A stretch of DNA of 43,521 bases from Nitrosomonas nitrosa (lineage in GTDB: Bacteria > Pseudomonadota > Gammaproteobacteria > Burkholderiales > Nitrosomonadaceae): NCBI RefSeq assembly GCF_003051105.1, contig NZ_QAOO01000025.1:1-43521 (forward strand), given 5' to 3'. Positions 24,433-32,901 of this stretch are shown one piece after another. Numbering within the stretch: position 1 is the first letter of the stretch; each line of letters begins with the position of its first letter. The notes beneath the pieces were generated by a model, which saw only the letters and a list, made by a program, of their open reading frames with translations, had not been told where the DNA came from and did not search any database. A program made the position numbers and the translations under genes.

Positions 24433-27345
24433 ATGCATAGCGAACCTCTTCTTCTGTACTTAATACTCCTTCCATTCATGGGAAGTATTTTTGCTGCGTT
24501 GCTGCCGACAAATGCACGCAATGCGGAAGCATGGCTAGCGGGGTTCGTGACCATAACTACATTGTTTATTGTCGCCTACCTTCACCCATGGGTCGCAGAT
24601 GGGGGTGTTGCACGCTACGCGATCGAATGGTTGCCTGAGCTCGGTCTAAACTTTACGCTCAGGCTCGATGGTTTTGCATGGATGTTTTCCATACTGATCA
24701 CTGGCATTGGTTTCCTTGTGGTGCTGTATGCGCGCTATTACATGTCGCCAAAGGATCCGGTACCACGTTTTTTTTCTTTCTTGCTCGCATTCATGGGCGC
24801 TATGCAGGGAATGGTAATTTCAGGAAACCTCATTTGCCTAGCGATCTTCTGGGAGCTCACCAGCATTTTCTCATTCCTTCTAATCGGCTATTGGCACCAC
24901 AATGCAACTGCACGTGATAGTGCGCGCATGGCTTTGATCATTACCGGTACGGGTGGACTGTGTTTGTTTGCTGGCCTGATCATCATCGGACATATTGTTG
25001 GCAGCTACGAACTGGACGATGTGCTGGTTGCGGGTGACAAGATACGCCAGCACGATCTCTATACCCTCGCTCTCCTACTCATCCTAATGGGAGCGCTGAC
25101 CAAGAGCGCACAATTTCCATTTCATTTTTGGCTACCTAATGCCATGTCTGCGCCAACCCCTGTATCGGCTTATCTGCATTCAGCAACTATGGTCAAAGCG
25201 GGGGTGTTTCTTCTAGCACGGTTTTGGCCAGTCATGTCTGGTACTGACGAGTGGTTCTTTATCGTCGGTCTTGCAGGCATGAGTACGCTGTTACTTGGTG
25301 CATTTTTTGCAATTTTTCAACAAGACTTGAAAGGCTTGCTCGCCTATTCGACCATTAGCCACTTAGGGTTGATCACCACCCTACTCAGCCTTGGTAGCCC
25401 GCTCGCAGCCGTAGCGGCTATTTTTCACATGATTAATCATGCGACGTTCAAGGCTTCCCTATTTATGGCGGCCGGCATCATCGATCATGAGGCCGGCACG
25501 CGCGACATGCGCAAGCTCAGCGGTCTTTTTAGCTTCTTACCGATTACCGCAACATTGGCGATGGTAGCAAGCGCGGCCATGGCTGGCGTACCCCTACTCA
25601 ATGGCTTTCTGTCAAAAGAAATGTTTTTTTCTGAAACTCTAGAACAACATAGAGCCTCGTTATTGGACGGCGTTGCACCTTACGCCGCTACGATTGCAAG
25701 CGCGTTTGCGGTTACTTATTCTATACGCTTTATCCATACGGTTTTCTTTGGAGCTAAACCAGCTAATTTACCGCGCAAGCCACACGAGCCACCACGGTGG
25801 ATGCGGTTACCGATAGAGTTTCTCGTGCTCGTTTGTCTTATTGTAGGCATCATCCCTGGCCTCACTATCGGCCCCTACTTACATACTGCCGTAGTATCCG
25901 TGTTGGGTGAACGCACACCTGAATATAGTCTTGCTGTCTGGCATGGCATCAATACGCCCCTGATCATGAGCGTGGTTGCGCTTACTTCCGGTATACTTTT
26001 CTATCTAGCACTTCGGAAATATTTGGCACAAGGACTAGATGGCCCTCCAGTCATTCGCAGCTTCAAGGGAAAGCGCATCTTCGAGCAGATTCTTGTGACG
26101 ATCTCCTGGCGTTGGGCGCGTTGGATTGAAACACATTTTGGTACGCAACGCTTACAGCCGCAGCTTCGGCTGGTAGTTTTCATTGCCTTCGCTGCCGGGT
26201 TCTGGCCATTTTATACTGCAAATTATCATTTTAATCTACCTGTATTTGCTGACATCGATCCCATCTTTGCGCTCGTTTGGTGCATCGGTATTGCCTGCGC
26301 ACTTGGGGCTGCCTATCAAGCAAAATACCACCGGCTAGCTGCGCTGATCTTGATGAGTGGTGCGGGCCTGGTCACTTGTATTACCTTTATCTGGTTTTCA
26401 GCTCCCGATCTCGCTCTCACGCAGCTTCTGGTTGAGATTGTAACGACCATCCTTATCTTGCTCGGCCTCCGTTGGTTACCGAAGCGGCGTGAAATAGTCT
26501 TTAAAGACACGTTGACAGACCATATCCGCAGATATCGCGATTTCTTCCTTGCAGCTGCTTGTGGGGGAGGCATGGCGATGATTGCCTATATCACGATGAC
26601 AAGTCCTTTGCCCAGCTCGATCTCCAGCTACTTCCTGGAGCACGCCTACCCGAAAGGTGGCGGAACCAACGTCGTCAACGTCATCTTGGTCGATTTCCGC
26701 GGATTCGATACATTCGGTGAGATTACGGTGTTAGGTATCGTGGCGCTTTCGATTTTCGCATTGCTGCGACGATTCCGTCCTGCACCCGACAGTATAGAGA
26801 TACCCGAGCAACAACGTATACAGAATGCTTATGATAAAGCACATGCTGACCGCGAAGATGGCGAGACGGTGCGTGACTATTTGAAAGTAGCGTCCGTTAT
26901 CATGCAGTGGATGTTTCCATGTATCATCCTGTTAGCGGCCTATCTCTTCCTGCGTGGCCACGATTTACCAGGCGGGGGATTCGCTGCCGGAATCACGATG
27001 GCAACCGGTTTCCTGCTCCTCTATATCGCTGGCGGTACGCGCTGGATGGAAGACCGTTTGCATATGCTTCCTATGCGCTGGATTGCTTTTGGACTGCTAC
27101 TCGCAGTTTTGACCGGAATGGGATCCTGGCTGATTGGATTTCCCTTTCTTACCTCCTATTTTCAATATATGGAAGTGCCATTCATTGGAAAAATTCCCAT
27201 TGCTACCGCACTGCTCTTCGATCTTGGCGTATTTGCACTGGTGGTTGGCGCAACCGCCCTAATTCTTATTGCACTGGCTCATCAGTCGATCCGCAGTCAC
27301 CGCTCACGAACAACCGAGACCACAAAACGGGAGGAGAACACCTGA
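24433..27345 (+). CDS. mrpA: Na+/H+ antiporter subunit A (MrpA/PhaA) with fused MrpB domain
   Basis: This 970-residue polytopic protein is related to respiratory complex I NuoL. Key segments are the Glu in AIFWELTSIFSFLLIGYW, Lys and His in TKSAQFPFHFWLPNAMSAPT, YLHSATMVKAGVFLLARFWP, and LKGLLAYSTISHLGL. Residues about 600-770 are the DUF4040/MrpA C-terminal part (APDLALTQLLVEIVTTILIL, NVVNVILVDFRGFDTFGEIT). Residues about 815-960 are an MrpB-like domain (FLRGHDLPGGGFAAGI). The fused AB form is typical of group 2 (Pha) systems of proteobacteria. The stop overlaps the mrpC start (TGATG). It is the core proton/sodium pathway of the Mrp complex. Confidence 0.95.
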   Translation: MHSEPLLLYLILLPFMGSIFAALLPTNARNAEAWLAGFVTITTLFIVAYLHPWVADGGVARYAIEWLPELGLNFTLRLDGFAWMFSILITGIGFLVVLYARYYMSPKDPVPRFFSFLLAFMGAMQGMVISGNLICLAIFWELTSIFSFLLIGYWHHNATARDSARMALIITGTGGLCLFAGLIIIGHIVGSYELDDVLVAGDKIRQHDLYTLALLLILMGALTKSAQFPFHFWLPNAMSAPTPVSAYLHSATMVKAGVFLLARFWPVMSGTDEWFFIVGLAGMSTLLLGAFFAIFQQDLKGLLAYSTISHLGLITTLLSLGSPLAAVAAIFHMINHATFKASLFMAAGIIDHEAGTRDMRKLSGLFSFLPITATLAMVASAAMAGVPLLNGFLSKEMFFSETLEQHRASLLDGVAPYAATIASAFAVTYSIRFIHTVFFGAKPANLPRKPHEPPRWMRLPIEFLVLVCLIVGIIPGLTIGPYLHTAVVSVLGERTPEYSLAVWHGINTPLIMSVVALTSGILFYLALRKYLAQGLDGPPVIRSFKGKRIFEQILVTISWRWARWIETHFGTQRLQPQLRLVVFIAFAAGFWPFYTANYHFNLPVFADIDPIFALVWCIGIACALGAAYQAKYHRLAALILMSGAGLVTCITFIWFSAPDLALTQLLVEIVTTILILLGLRWLPKRREIVFKDTLTDHIRRYRDFFLAAACGGGMAMIAYITMTSPLPSSISSYFLEHAYPKGGGTNVVNVILVDFRGFDTFGEITVLGIVALSIFALLRRFRPAPDSIEIPEQQRIQNAYDKAHADREDGETVRDYLKVASVIMQWMFPCIILLAAYLFLRGHDLPGGGFAAGITMATGFLLLYIAGGTRWMEDRLHMLPMRWIAFGLLLAVLTGMGSWLIGFPFLTSYFQYMEVPFIGKIPIATALLFDLGVFALVVGATALILIALAHQSIRSHRSRTTETTKREENT

Positions 27346-27689
27346 TGGAGCTAATCCTATCTCTAGGCATTGGTGTATTAGTTGGATCGGGAACATGGCT
27401 ACTTTTCCGCCCGCGTACCTATCAAGTCATCATAGGCTTAGCGCTGCTTTCCTACGCGATTAACCTGTTCATCTTCAGCATGGGGCGGCTTACGGTAAAT
27501 GCTCCCCCCGTCATCCAACCGGGCACCGAAATCGACCCTGCCGCTTTTGCAGATCCCATCCCGCAAGCTCTCGTGCTCACAGCAATAGTGATCGGTTTTG
27601 CCACGACAGCACTCTTTCTTGTCGTTCTACTGGCCACTCGCGGTCTGACAGGGACCGATCACGTCGATGGAAAGGAAGATGACAGATGA
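27345..27689 (+). CDS. mrpC: Na+/H+ antiporter subunit C (MrpC)
   Basis: This 114-residue protein is related to NuoK, with three membrane helices (LILSLGIGVLVGSGTWLLF, YQVIIGLALLSYAINLFIFS, LVLTAIVIGFATTALFLVVL) and the family signature PIPQALVLTAIVIGFATTA. The ATG shares bases with the mrpA stop, GGAGG-type sequence (GGGAGGAG) lies about ten bases upstream, and the stop overlaps mrpD by four bases. It is a structural subunit of the cation/proton antiporter complex in the inner membrane. Confidence 0.94.
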   Translation: MELILSLGIGVLVGSGTWLLFRPRTYQVIIGLALLSYAINLFIFSMGRLTVNAPPVIQPGTEIDPAAFADPIPQALVLTAIVIGFATTALFLVVLLATRGLTGTDHVDGKEDDR

Positions 27690-29317
27690 TCTTGACTTCT
27701 GAACATCTCATTATCGTTCCGATTCTCGCCCCATTTATAGTTGGCGTACTCCTCCTATTCGTTGAAGACAGTAGGCGGCGCTTCAAGGCGGGTGTATCGA
27801 TTTTTACGGCAGCCACATTGCTTTTTGTATCAATTGAACTCCTGAAAATTTCACACGCTGATGGGGGACGAGTCATCGTTTATCTGCTTGGCGACTGGCC
27901 TTCTCCTTTTGCCATCAATTTAGTACTCGATCGCTTGTCGGCAATGATGCTCGTACTCACATCAGTACTTGCAATTCCCTCACTGATCTTTTCACTCGGG
28001 CGCTGGCAAAAAGCGGGTCTACATTTCAACGCCTTATTTATGTTTCTTCTCATGGGCTTGAATGGCGCATTCCTTACCGGAGATCTATTCAATCTCTTTG
28101 TATTTTTCGAAGTAATGCTTGCCGCATCCTATGGCTTAGCGCTGCACGGCTCTGGCATGCTGCGGGTGAAAGCCGGTCTGCACTATATCGCCATCAATCT
28201 CACGGCTTCGCTACTATTCCTAATCGGTGTTTCCTTGATTTATGGCGTAACAGGCACGCTCAATATGGCTGACCTAGCTATACGCATCCCGCAAATTATC
28301 GAAGATAACCGCATACTATTGGAAACGGGTATTGCCATTCTCGGGGTAGCATTCCTCATCAAGGCTGGCATGTGGCCATTAGGTTTCTGGTTACCTACAA
28401 CCTATACCTCTGCATCGGCACCCGTCGCGGCTATATTTGCCATCATGAGCAAGGTTGGCATTTATATACTATTACGCTTGTCACTCCTTTTTTACGGAGA
28501 AGAGCAGGATGGTCTCGATGGTTTCGGATCACAGCTACTCCTCTACGGCGGGCTGATAACCATCATTTTTGGCAGCATCGGTGTACTGGCCTCCCAATCG
28601 CTTGGCCGGCTGGCCGGTTACTCAGTGTTGGTTTCATCTGGTACCTTGCTGGCAGCCACCGGCCTCACGCAAATCGATATCACGGCTAGCGCGCTATTTT
28701 ATTTAGTCAGCTCCACGCTCACGATCAGTGCGTTTTTCATGCTGATCGAACTCGTAGAGAAGGGGCAAAACGCGTTTACGAGCGTTTTGGCCGTTACTAT
28801 GGAGGCCTTCGGAGAAAGCGAAGAAGAGGAAGAGGATGAGGAAATAGTCGGCGTTGCAATTCCAGGAGCGATTGCGATACTCGGCATCAGCTTTGCTGCC
28901 TGCAGTATCTTGCTAGCAGGTTTACCACCGCTATCTGGTTTTATAGCAAAATTCGCTATTCTCACAGCCATTATTAACCCCGAAGGATTGGGTCAAGGTG
29001 GTACGATCTCATCAACCTCATGGTGGTTTATTGCATTGCTCATTCTTTCAGGTCTATCTGCTCTGATTGCCTTGGTTCGCGCCGGAATACGCACATTTTG
29101 GGCGCCAATAACCGCTCTCGTCCCGCGGGTGCTTCTCACCGAGATTGTTCCAGTCATCCTATTGCTGCTCATGGCGCTGGTGCTTACTATCCAGGCGGGG
29201 CCAATCATGGGCTTCATGGAAGCAACCGCGGTTAGTCTGCATAACCCAAGCGCTTATATCGAAGGGGTGTTAGAAGCGCCGCAAGCGACATCATGGCAAG
29301 CAGAACAAGATAAATGA
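27686..29317 (+). CDS. mrpD: Na+/H+ antiporter subunit D (MrpD)
   Basis: This 543-residue NuoM/N-like polytopic protein has the conserved Glu in LFNLFVFFEVMLAASYGLAL and Lys in FLIKAGMWPLGFWLPTTYTS, with APVAAIFAIMSKVGIYILLR and LAGYSVLVSSGTLLAATG. A very acidic loop (FGESEEEEEDEEIVG, about residue 375) precedes the last helices and appears in other Pha-type D subunits. It translocates protons within the Mrp complex. It overlaps mrpC and mrpE by four bases each, so translation of the operon is coupled. Confidence 0.94.
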   Translation: MILTSEHLIIVPILAPFIVGVLLLFVEDSRRRFKAGVSIFTAATLLFVSIELLKISHADGGRVIVYLLGDWPSPFAINLVLDRLSAMMLVLTSVLAIPSLIFSLGRWQKAGLHFNALFMFLLMGLNGAFLTGDLFNLFVFFEVMLAASYGLALHGSGMLRVKAGLHYIAINLTASLLFLIGVSLIYGVTGTLNMADLAIRIPQIIEDNRILLETGIAILGVAFLIKAGMWPLGFWLPTTYTSASAPVAAIFAIMSKVGIYILLRLSLLFYGEEQDGLDGFGSQLLLYGGLITIIFGSIGVLASQSLGRLAGYSVLVSSGTLLAATGLTQIDITASALFYLVSSTLTISAFFMLIELVEKGQNAFTSVLAVTMEAFGESEEEEEDEEIVGVAIPGAIAILGISFAACSILLAGLPPLSGFIAKFAILTAIINPEGLGQGGTISSTSWWFIALLILSGLSALIALVRAGIRTFWAPITALVPRVLLTEIVPVILLLLMALVLTIQAGPIMGFMEATAVSLHNPSAYIEGVLEAPQATSWQAEQDK

Positions 29318-29799
29318 ACAAAATACTTCCTTATCCACTACTGATCATCTTTCTAATCATAATGTGGTTGTCACTGACCAGTTTCACATTAGGCCAACTA
29401 CTCATCGCAACGATCGTCGCATTAATAGCTGCACAAGCTATGGCCGCTCTTCAACCTGCAAAAGCGCGACTCAAACGCTGGAAATCATTACTCAAACTCA
29501 CTGGTATCGTCCTCCACGATATCGTGCGCTCTAACATCGCTGTAACAAAGATCATCCTACAAGGGAACAAGCGGGCAAGAAAATCTGGGTTCATGACCAT
29601 TCCGCTCGATTTGCGCGATCCGACAGGCCTCACCGCACTTGCGATTATCATAACGAGCACGCCCGGCACAGCCTGGCTAGACTATAATTCTGCACGTGGA
29701 ATATTATTACTTCATATTTTTGATCTTGTAGACGAGACCGTCTGGCTTGATCTCATCAAGAATCGCTACGAACGTCTTTTACTGGAGATATTTGAATGA
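29314..29799 (+). CDS. mrpE: Na+/H+ antiporter subunit E (MrpE)
   Basis: This 161-residue protein has two N-terminal hydrophobic segments (LLIIFLIIMWLSLTSFTLGQ, LLIATIVALIAAQAMAAL) and a cytoplasmic C-terminal domain. The family pattern is present: VLHDIVRSNIAVTKIIL, SGFMTIPLDLRDPTGLTALA and IITSTPGTAWLDYN. It is a scaffold subunit of the Mrp complex. It overlaps mrpD and mrpF by four bases. Confidence 0.93.
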   Translation: MNKILPYPLLIIFLIIMWLSLTSFTLGQLLIATIVALIAAQAMAALQPAKARLKRWKSLLKLTGIVLHDIVRSNIAVTKIILQGNKRARKSGFMTIPLDLRDPTGLTALAIIITSTPGTAWLDYNSARGILLLHIFDLVDETVWLDLIKNRYERLLLEIFE

Positions 29800-30077
29800 G
29801 TACTGCTATCCTTTATTGGGCGATCATGTTTGCTCAAACTGCGCTAGTAGCCGCCATGCTGCTTGCTTTGACGCGAATGATCAAGGGACCGCGTGCGCAA
29901 GATCGTGTACTCGGACTCGACACACTCTACGTTAATTCTATGTTACTGCTACTCGTTTTCGGTATACGCACTGGCAATACGCTCTATTTCGAAGCATCAC
30001 TGATTATCGCTATACTAGGTTTTGTAGCAACCGTGGCGCTGGCCAAATTCCTGATGCGCGGCGAGGTCATCGAATGA
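29796..30077 (+). CDS. mrpF: Na+/H+ antiporter subunit F (MrpF)
   Basis: This 93-residue protein has three membrane helices and the family motif MIKGPRAQDRVLGLDTLYVN followed by LIIAILGFVATVALAKFLMR. It is a small structural subunit of the Mrp complex. The start overlaps mrpE and the stop overlaps mrpG by four bases. Confidence 0.93.
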   Translation: MSTAILYWAIMFAQTALVAAMLLALTRMIKGPRAQDRVLGLDTLYVNSMLLLLVFGIRTGNTLYFEASLIIAILGFVATVALAKFLMRGEVIE

Positions 30078-30496
30078 ATCACCTTGCAGACCTTCCTTTT
30101 TGGGCAGCATGGCTTGTTGCCGCTTTCCTCTTTATCGGGGGAAGCCTGACGCTCATCGGTTCATTCGGATTATACCGCCTGCGTAGCTTCTATGATCGTA
30201 TCCACGCACCGACACTGGGCACAAGCTGGGGAACAGCGGCTGTCGTATTGGCGTCGATTATCTGCTTTAGCGTTTTACAATCCAGACCGGTCTTTCAAGA
30301 AATTCTAGTCGGGATTTTCGTCACAATTACAACACCTGTTACCCTGATGTTGCTTGGCCGTGCAGCACTTTACCGCGATCGTTCAGAAAACAATCCGAAT
30401 GTGCCCGCTGTAGATCCTCCCGAGGGTATACTTGATCAGCCAAAAATGGGAGACAAACTCGAATCTGTTGAACAATGCTCAAGTAAGCATGAGTAG
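30074..30496 (+). CDS. mrpG: Na+/H+ antiporter subunit G (MrpG)
   Basis: This 140-residue protein has three membrane helices. The PhaG/MnhG pattern is visible in LIGSFGLYRLRSFYDRIHAP, TLGTSWGTAAVVLASIICFS and FVTITTPVTLMLLGRAAL. A hydrophilic tail of about 35 residues closes the protein. It is the last gene of the operon, which therefore encodes a full A(B)CDEFG set for sodium extrusion and pH homeostasis in alkaline or saline conditions. Confidence 0.93.
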   Translation: MNHLADLPFWAAWLVAAFLFIGGSLTLIGSFGLYRLRSFYDRIHAPTLGTSWGTAAVVLASIICFSVLQSRPVFQEILVGIFVTITTPVTLMLLGRAALYRDRSENNPNVPAVDPPEGILDQPKMGDKLESVEQCSSKHE

Positions 30497-30522
30497 TGAT
30501 CGCTATAAGGCTATCAAATTGC

Positions 30523-30554
30523 CGCTTAACCCGAGGCTTTTCAGTAGTTAAGCG
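30523..30554 (+). terminator. weak hairpin after mrpG
   Basis: CGCTTAAC (30523-30530) and GTTAAGCG (30547-30554) can pair around a 16-base loop, 26 bp after the mrpG stop. There is no T tract, so it is only a possible terminator or processing signal. Confidence 0.35.
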
Positions 30555-30658
30555 CCTAAGCTAGTCGTTGTGCAAAATTATATATGTAGTGTAAATCACA
30601 ACTTGAGCGGCAGTAGCTCGTTCGTCTCGGTCTATTTATTGTTGTTTTATTAGAATTT

Positions 30659-31405
30659 ATGGAATGGATTACTGATCCACAATTATGGGTGGCTCTAGCG
30701 ACGCTGACAGCATTAGAAATCGTTCTGGGCGTTGATAATATTATTTTTATCTCAATATTATGCGGTCGCTTACCTGAGCACCAACGTGCAAAAGCACGCA
30801 CCATTGGGCTCATGCTCGCGATGCTCACACGCATAGCACTCCTGTTCACCTTATCTTGGTTCATGACCTTGACCGAACCGCTGCTTACCATTTTTAGCAA
30901 AGCAATTTCTTGGCGCGATTTAATCCTGATCGGAGGCGGTTTGTTTTTGCTATGGAAAAGTGTGCATGAGATCCATAACTCCTTGGAATATAACGATGCT
31001 CGGGATACCGATACCGCGATCGTGACAACCGCATCATTTGGCGCAATCATTGCGCAAATTGCTGTCATCGATATCGTGTTCTCTCTCGACTCGGTCATTA
31101 CCGCAGTCGGTATGGTCAACGAATTATCGATCATGGTTATTGCTATCGTAATTGCTGTGAGTGTCATGCTGTTTGCAGCCGGACCAATTGGCAATTTCGT
31201 TGACCGTCATCCAACTATCAAAATGTTAGCGCTGGCATTCCTGATTCTGGTTGGCTTTGCACTAATAGGAGAAGGCTGGGATCTGCATATCCCGAAAGGT
31301 TACATCTATTTTGCTATGGCATTCTCCGTAGCGGTGGAAATTCTAAATTTGCGGATGCGCGCAAATCGCCGCACAGTAGAACTCAATAAGAGCTTACCAA
31401 AATAA
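30659..31405 (+). CDS. TerC-family integral membrane protein
   Basis: This 248-residue protein has seven or so hydrophobic segments. The TerC signatures are LTALEIVLGVDNIIFISILC and AVIDIVFSLDSVITAVGMVN, two acidic membrane motifs thought to bind metal. It lacks the CBS and CorC domains of longer relatives such as YoaE. TerC proteins have been tied to tellurite resistance and to manganese or calcium efflux coupled to protein secretion. No yybP-ykoY manganese riboswitch was recognised in the short leader. Confidence 0.88.
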   Translation: MEWITDPQLWVALATLTALEIVLGVDNIIFISILCGRLPEHQRAKARTIGLMLAMLTRIALLFTLSWFMTLTEPLLTIFSKAISWRDLILIGGGLFLLWKSVHEIHNSLEYNDARDTDTAIVTTASFGAIIAQIAVIDIVFSLDSVITAVGMVNELSIMVIAIVIAVSVMLFAAGPIGNFVDRHPTIKMLALAFLILVGFALIGEGWDLHIPKGYIYFAMAFSVAVEILNLRMRANRRTVELNKSLPK

Positions 31406-31492
31406 ACTCAGTATTATCGAATGAGATCATCTGATTGGCGTTTATAGCGTATGTCGCGACATTACGTTGCCTTCGCGCGCTACCAGCAAAAA

Positions 31493-32740
31493 TTAGCTGT
31501 CAACAATTCGCTCGAATATTTTATAACCTGCTATATAGGTACCCAGTGCTGAGCCTATCGACGTAAGTATGAATATGAGCAAAATTCGCGTTACTCGATT
31601 TTGCCACCATCCCTTCAGACTGGTCGCATCACTTCTGAGACGACTAAAATCAATTACCTTAGGTTTTCTCAGGTAAGTCTCAACAAAGGCTGCGAACATT
31701 CCAACCCCTGTCATAGGATCCAGTGAAGTAATTGGTGACGCTAAAAAAGCGGTCAAGATGGTAAGTGGATGGGCAAGCACTACGGCAGCACCTAGTGCAG
31801 ATAAGCCACCATGTATCAGGATCCAGTCCGTCAGCATAGCCATGCCTATATCGGGACTACGCATAAATCCTATTGTAAAGCCGGTCAGCACCAATACCAC
31901 GATGACCCAAGGGAAAAATTTAAACCAGCTTATAGACTTTGGAATAACATCAAGTTGTTGAATTGTCTTATCAGGATCAGGGATACTCGCACTCTTCAAT
32001 ATCCGTTCAATTCCCTTCATATGTCCAGCGCCCACTACAGCAAGGGTATGTTTATAGTGATTTTCAGCATTCTCCTTCAGCAGCCGCGCCGACATGTACT
32101 CATCGCGCTCGTTGATCAAAGGTTTAAATAAATGCTTTTGATTTTCTGCAAACTGTGAGAAAGCGCTCTCTAGAACATCACCTTCTTTCAATCGTTCTAT
32201 TTCTTCCGCGCTCACCGTTTCTCTAGACATGATACTAGTCAGCAGACCGCCATATAACTCTACCCTTCTCCACCAGGGCATTTGGTGGTAGATACGTTTC
32301 AGAGTAATACCAATCTCCCGATCAATCAGCAATACAGGAAGTTTTGCAGCTGCGGCATCTTTAATAGCCGTTTTCATTTCTGCGCCCGGTTCGATTCCTA
32401 GCTTTTCAGCAGTGCGTTGCTGAAATGCGCCTAACGCGAGACTTGCTGCCACCATGCTCACTTGGCCTTTCCGAATAATCTGAAAAAGATCCATTTGACT
32501 TAATAAATCCGGATTGACGATAGCATTGTGACGGCTCGGGCATAATTCAATAGCAACAGCATCAAATTCACCCGTAGCAATGAGCTCTTTTACTTTATCT
32601 GCACTCGCTTGGGAAACATGTGCAGTCCCAAGGAGGGTAATTTTGTGACTCCCCACCTCAATCGTTTTGAGCAGGCCTGTCTCAACTCTGTGTGTATTTT
32701 GTATAGATGAATCGAGGTATTCTTGTTTTAATTCAGGCAT
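31493..32740 (-). CDS. TraB-family membrane protein (PrgY/TraB-like)
   Basis: This 415-residue protein has an N-terminal soluble domain with the TraB/GumN/Tiki pattern: ITLLGTAHVSQASADKVKEL, VAIELCPSRHNAI and VVGAGHMKGIERIL. The C-terminal half has about four hydrophobic segments (FFPWVIVVLVLTGFTIGFMR, LIHGGLSALGAAVVLAHPL, ILLIFILTSIGSALGTYIAG). Relatives include enterococcal PrgY/TraB, which lower pheromone activity, and Tiki-type metalloproteases; the role in this organism is unknown. It converges with the terC gene. Confidence 0.85.
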   Translation of the reverse strand: MPELKQEYLDSSIQNTHRVETGLLKTIEVGSHKITLLGTAHVSQASADKVKELIATGEFDAVAIELCPSRHNAIVNPDLLSQMDLFQIIRKGQVSMVAASLALGAFQQRTAEKLGIEPGAEMKTAIKDAAAAKLPVLLIDREIGITLKRIYHQMPWWRRVELYGGLLTSIMSRETVSAEEIERLKEGDVLESAFSQFAENQKHLFKPLINERDEYMSARLLKENAENHYKHTLAVVGAGHMKGIERILKSASIPDPDKTIQQLDVIPKSISWFKFFPWVIVVLVLTGFTIGFMRSPDIGMAMLTDWILIHGGLSALGAAVVLAHPLTILTAFLASPITSLDPMTGVGMFAAFVETYLRKPKVIDFSRLRSDATSLKGWWQNRVTRILLIFILTSIGSALGTYIAGYKIFERIVDS

Positions 32741-32901
32741 GAGATGATGAACGCTTTATCTGTGAAGGTTGTATAAGATTTAATTCTGCTTTTACAGCTA
32801 ACATGACTAACATTGCCGGTGACACATGAAGCTATTTGTTCATACATGATTATCCATGATTGAAAAAAATAGCCAAGTATCGGTTAAAAATCTCTTCAAT
32901 G

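Noticed and set aside
30497..30658. A yybP-ykoY manganese riboswitch before the terC gene
   Set aside because: TerC genes often carry one, but I could not find the conserved stem and loop sequences in this short leader.
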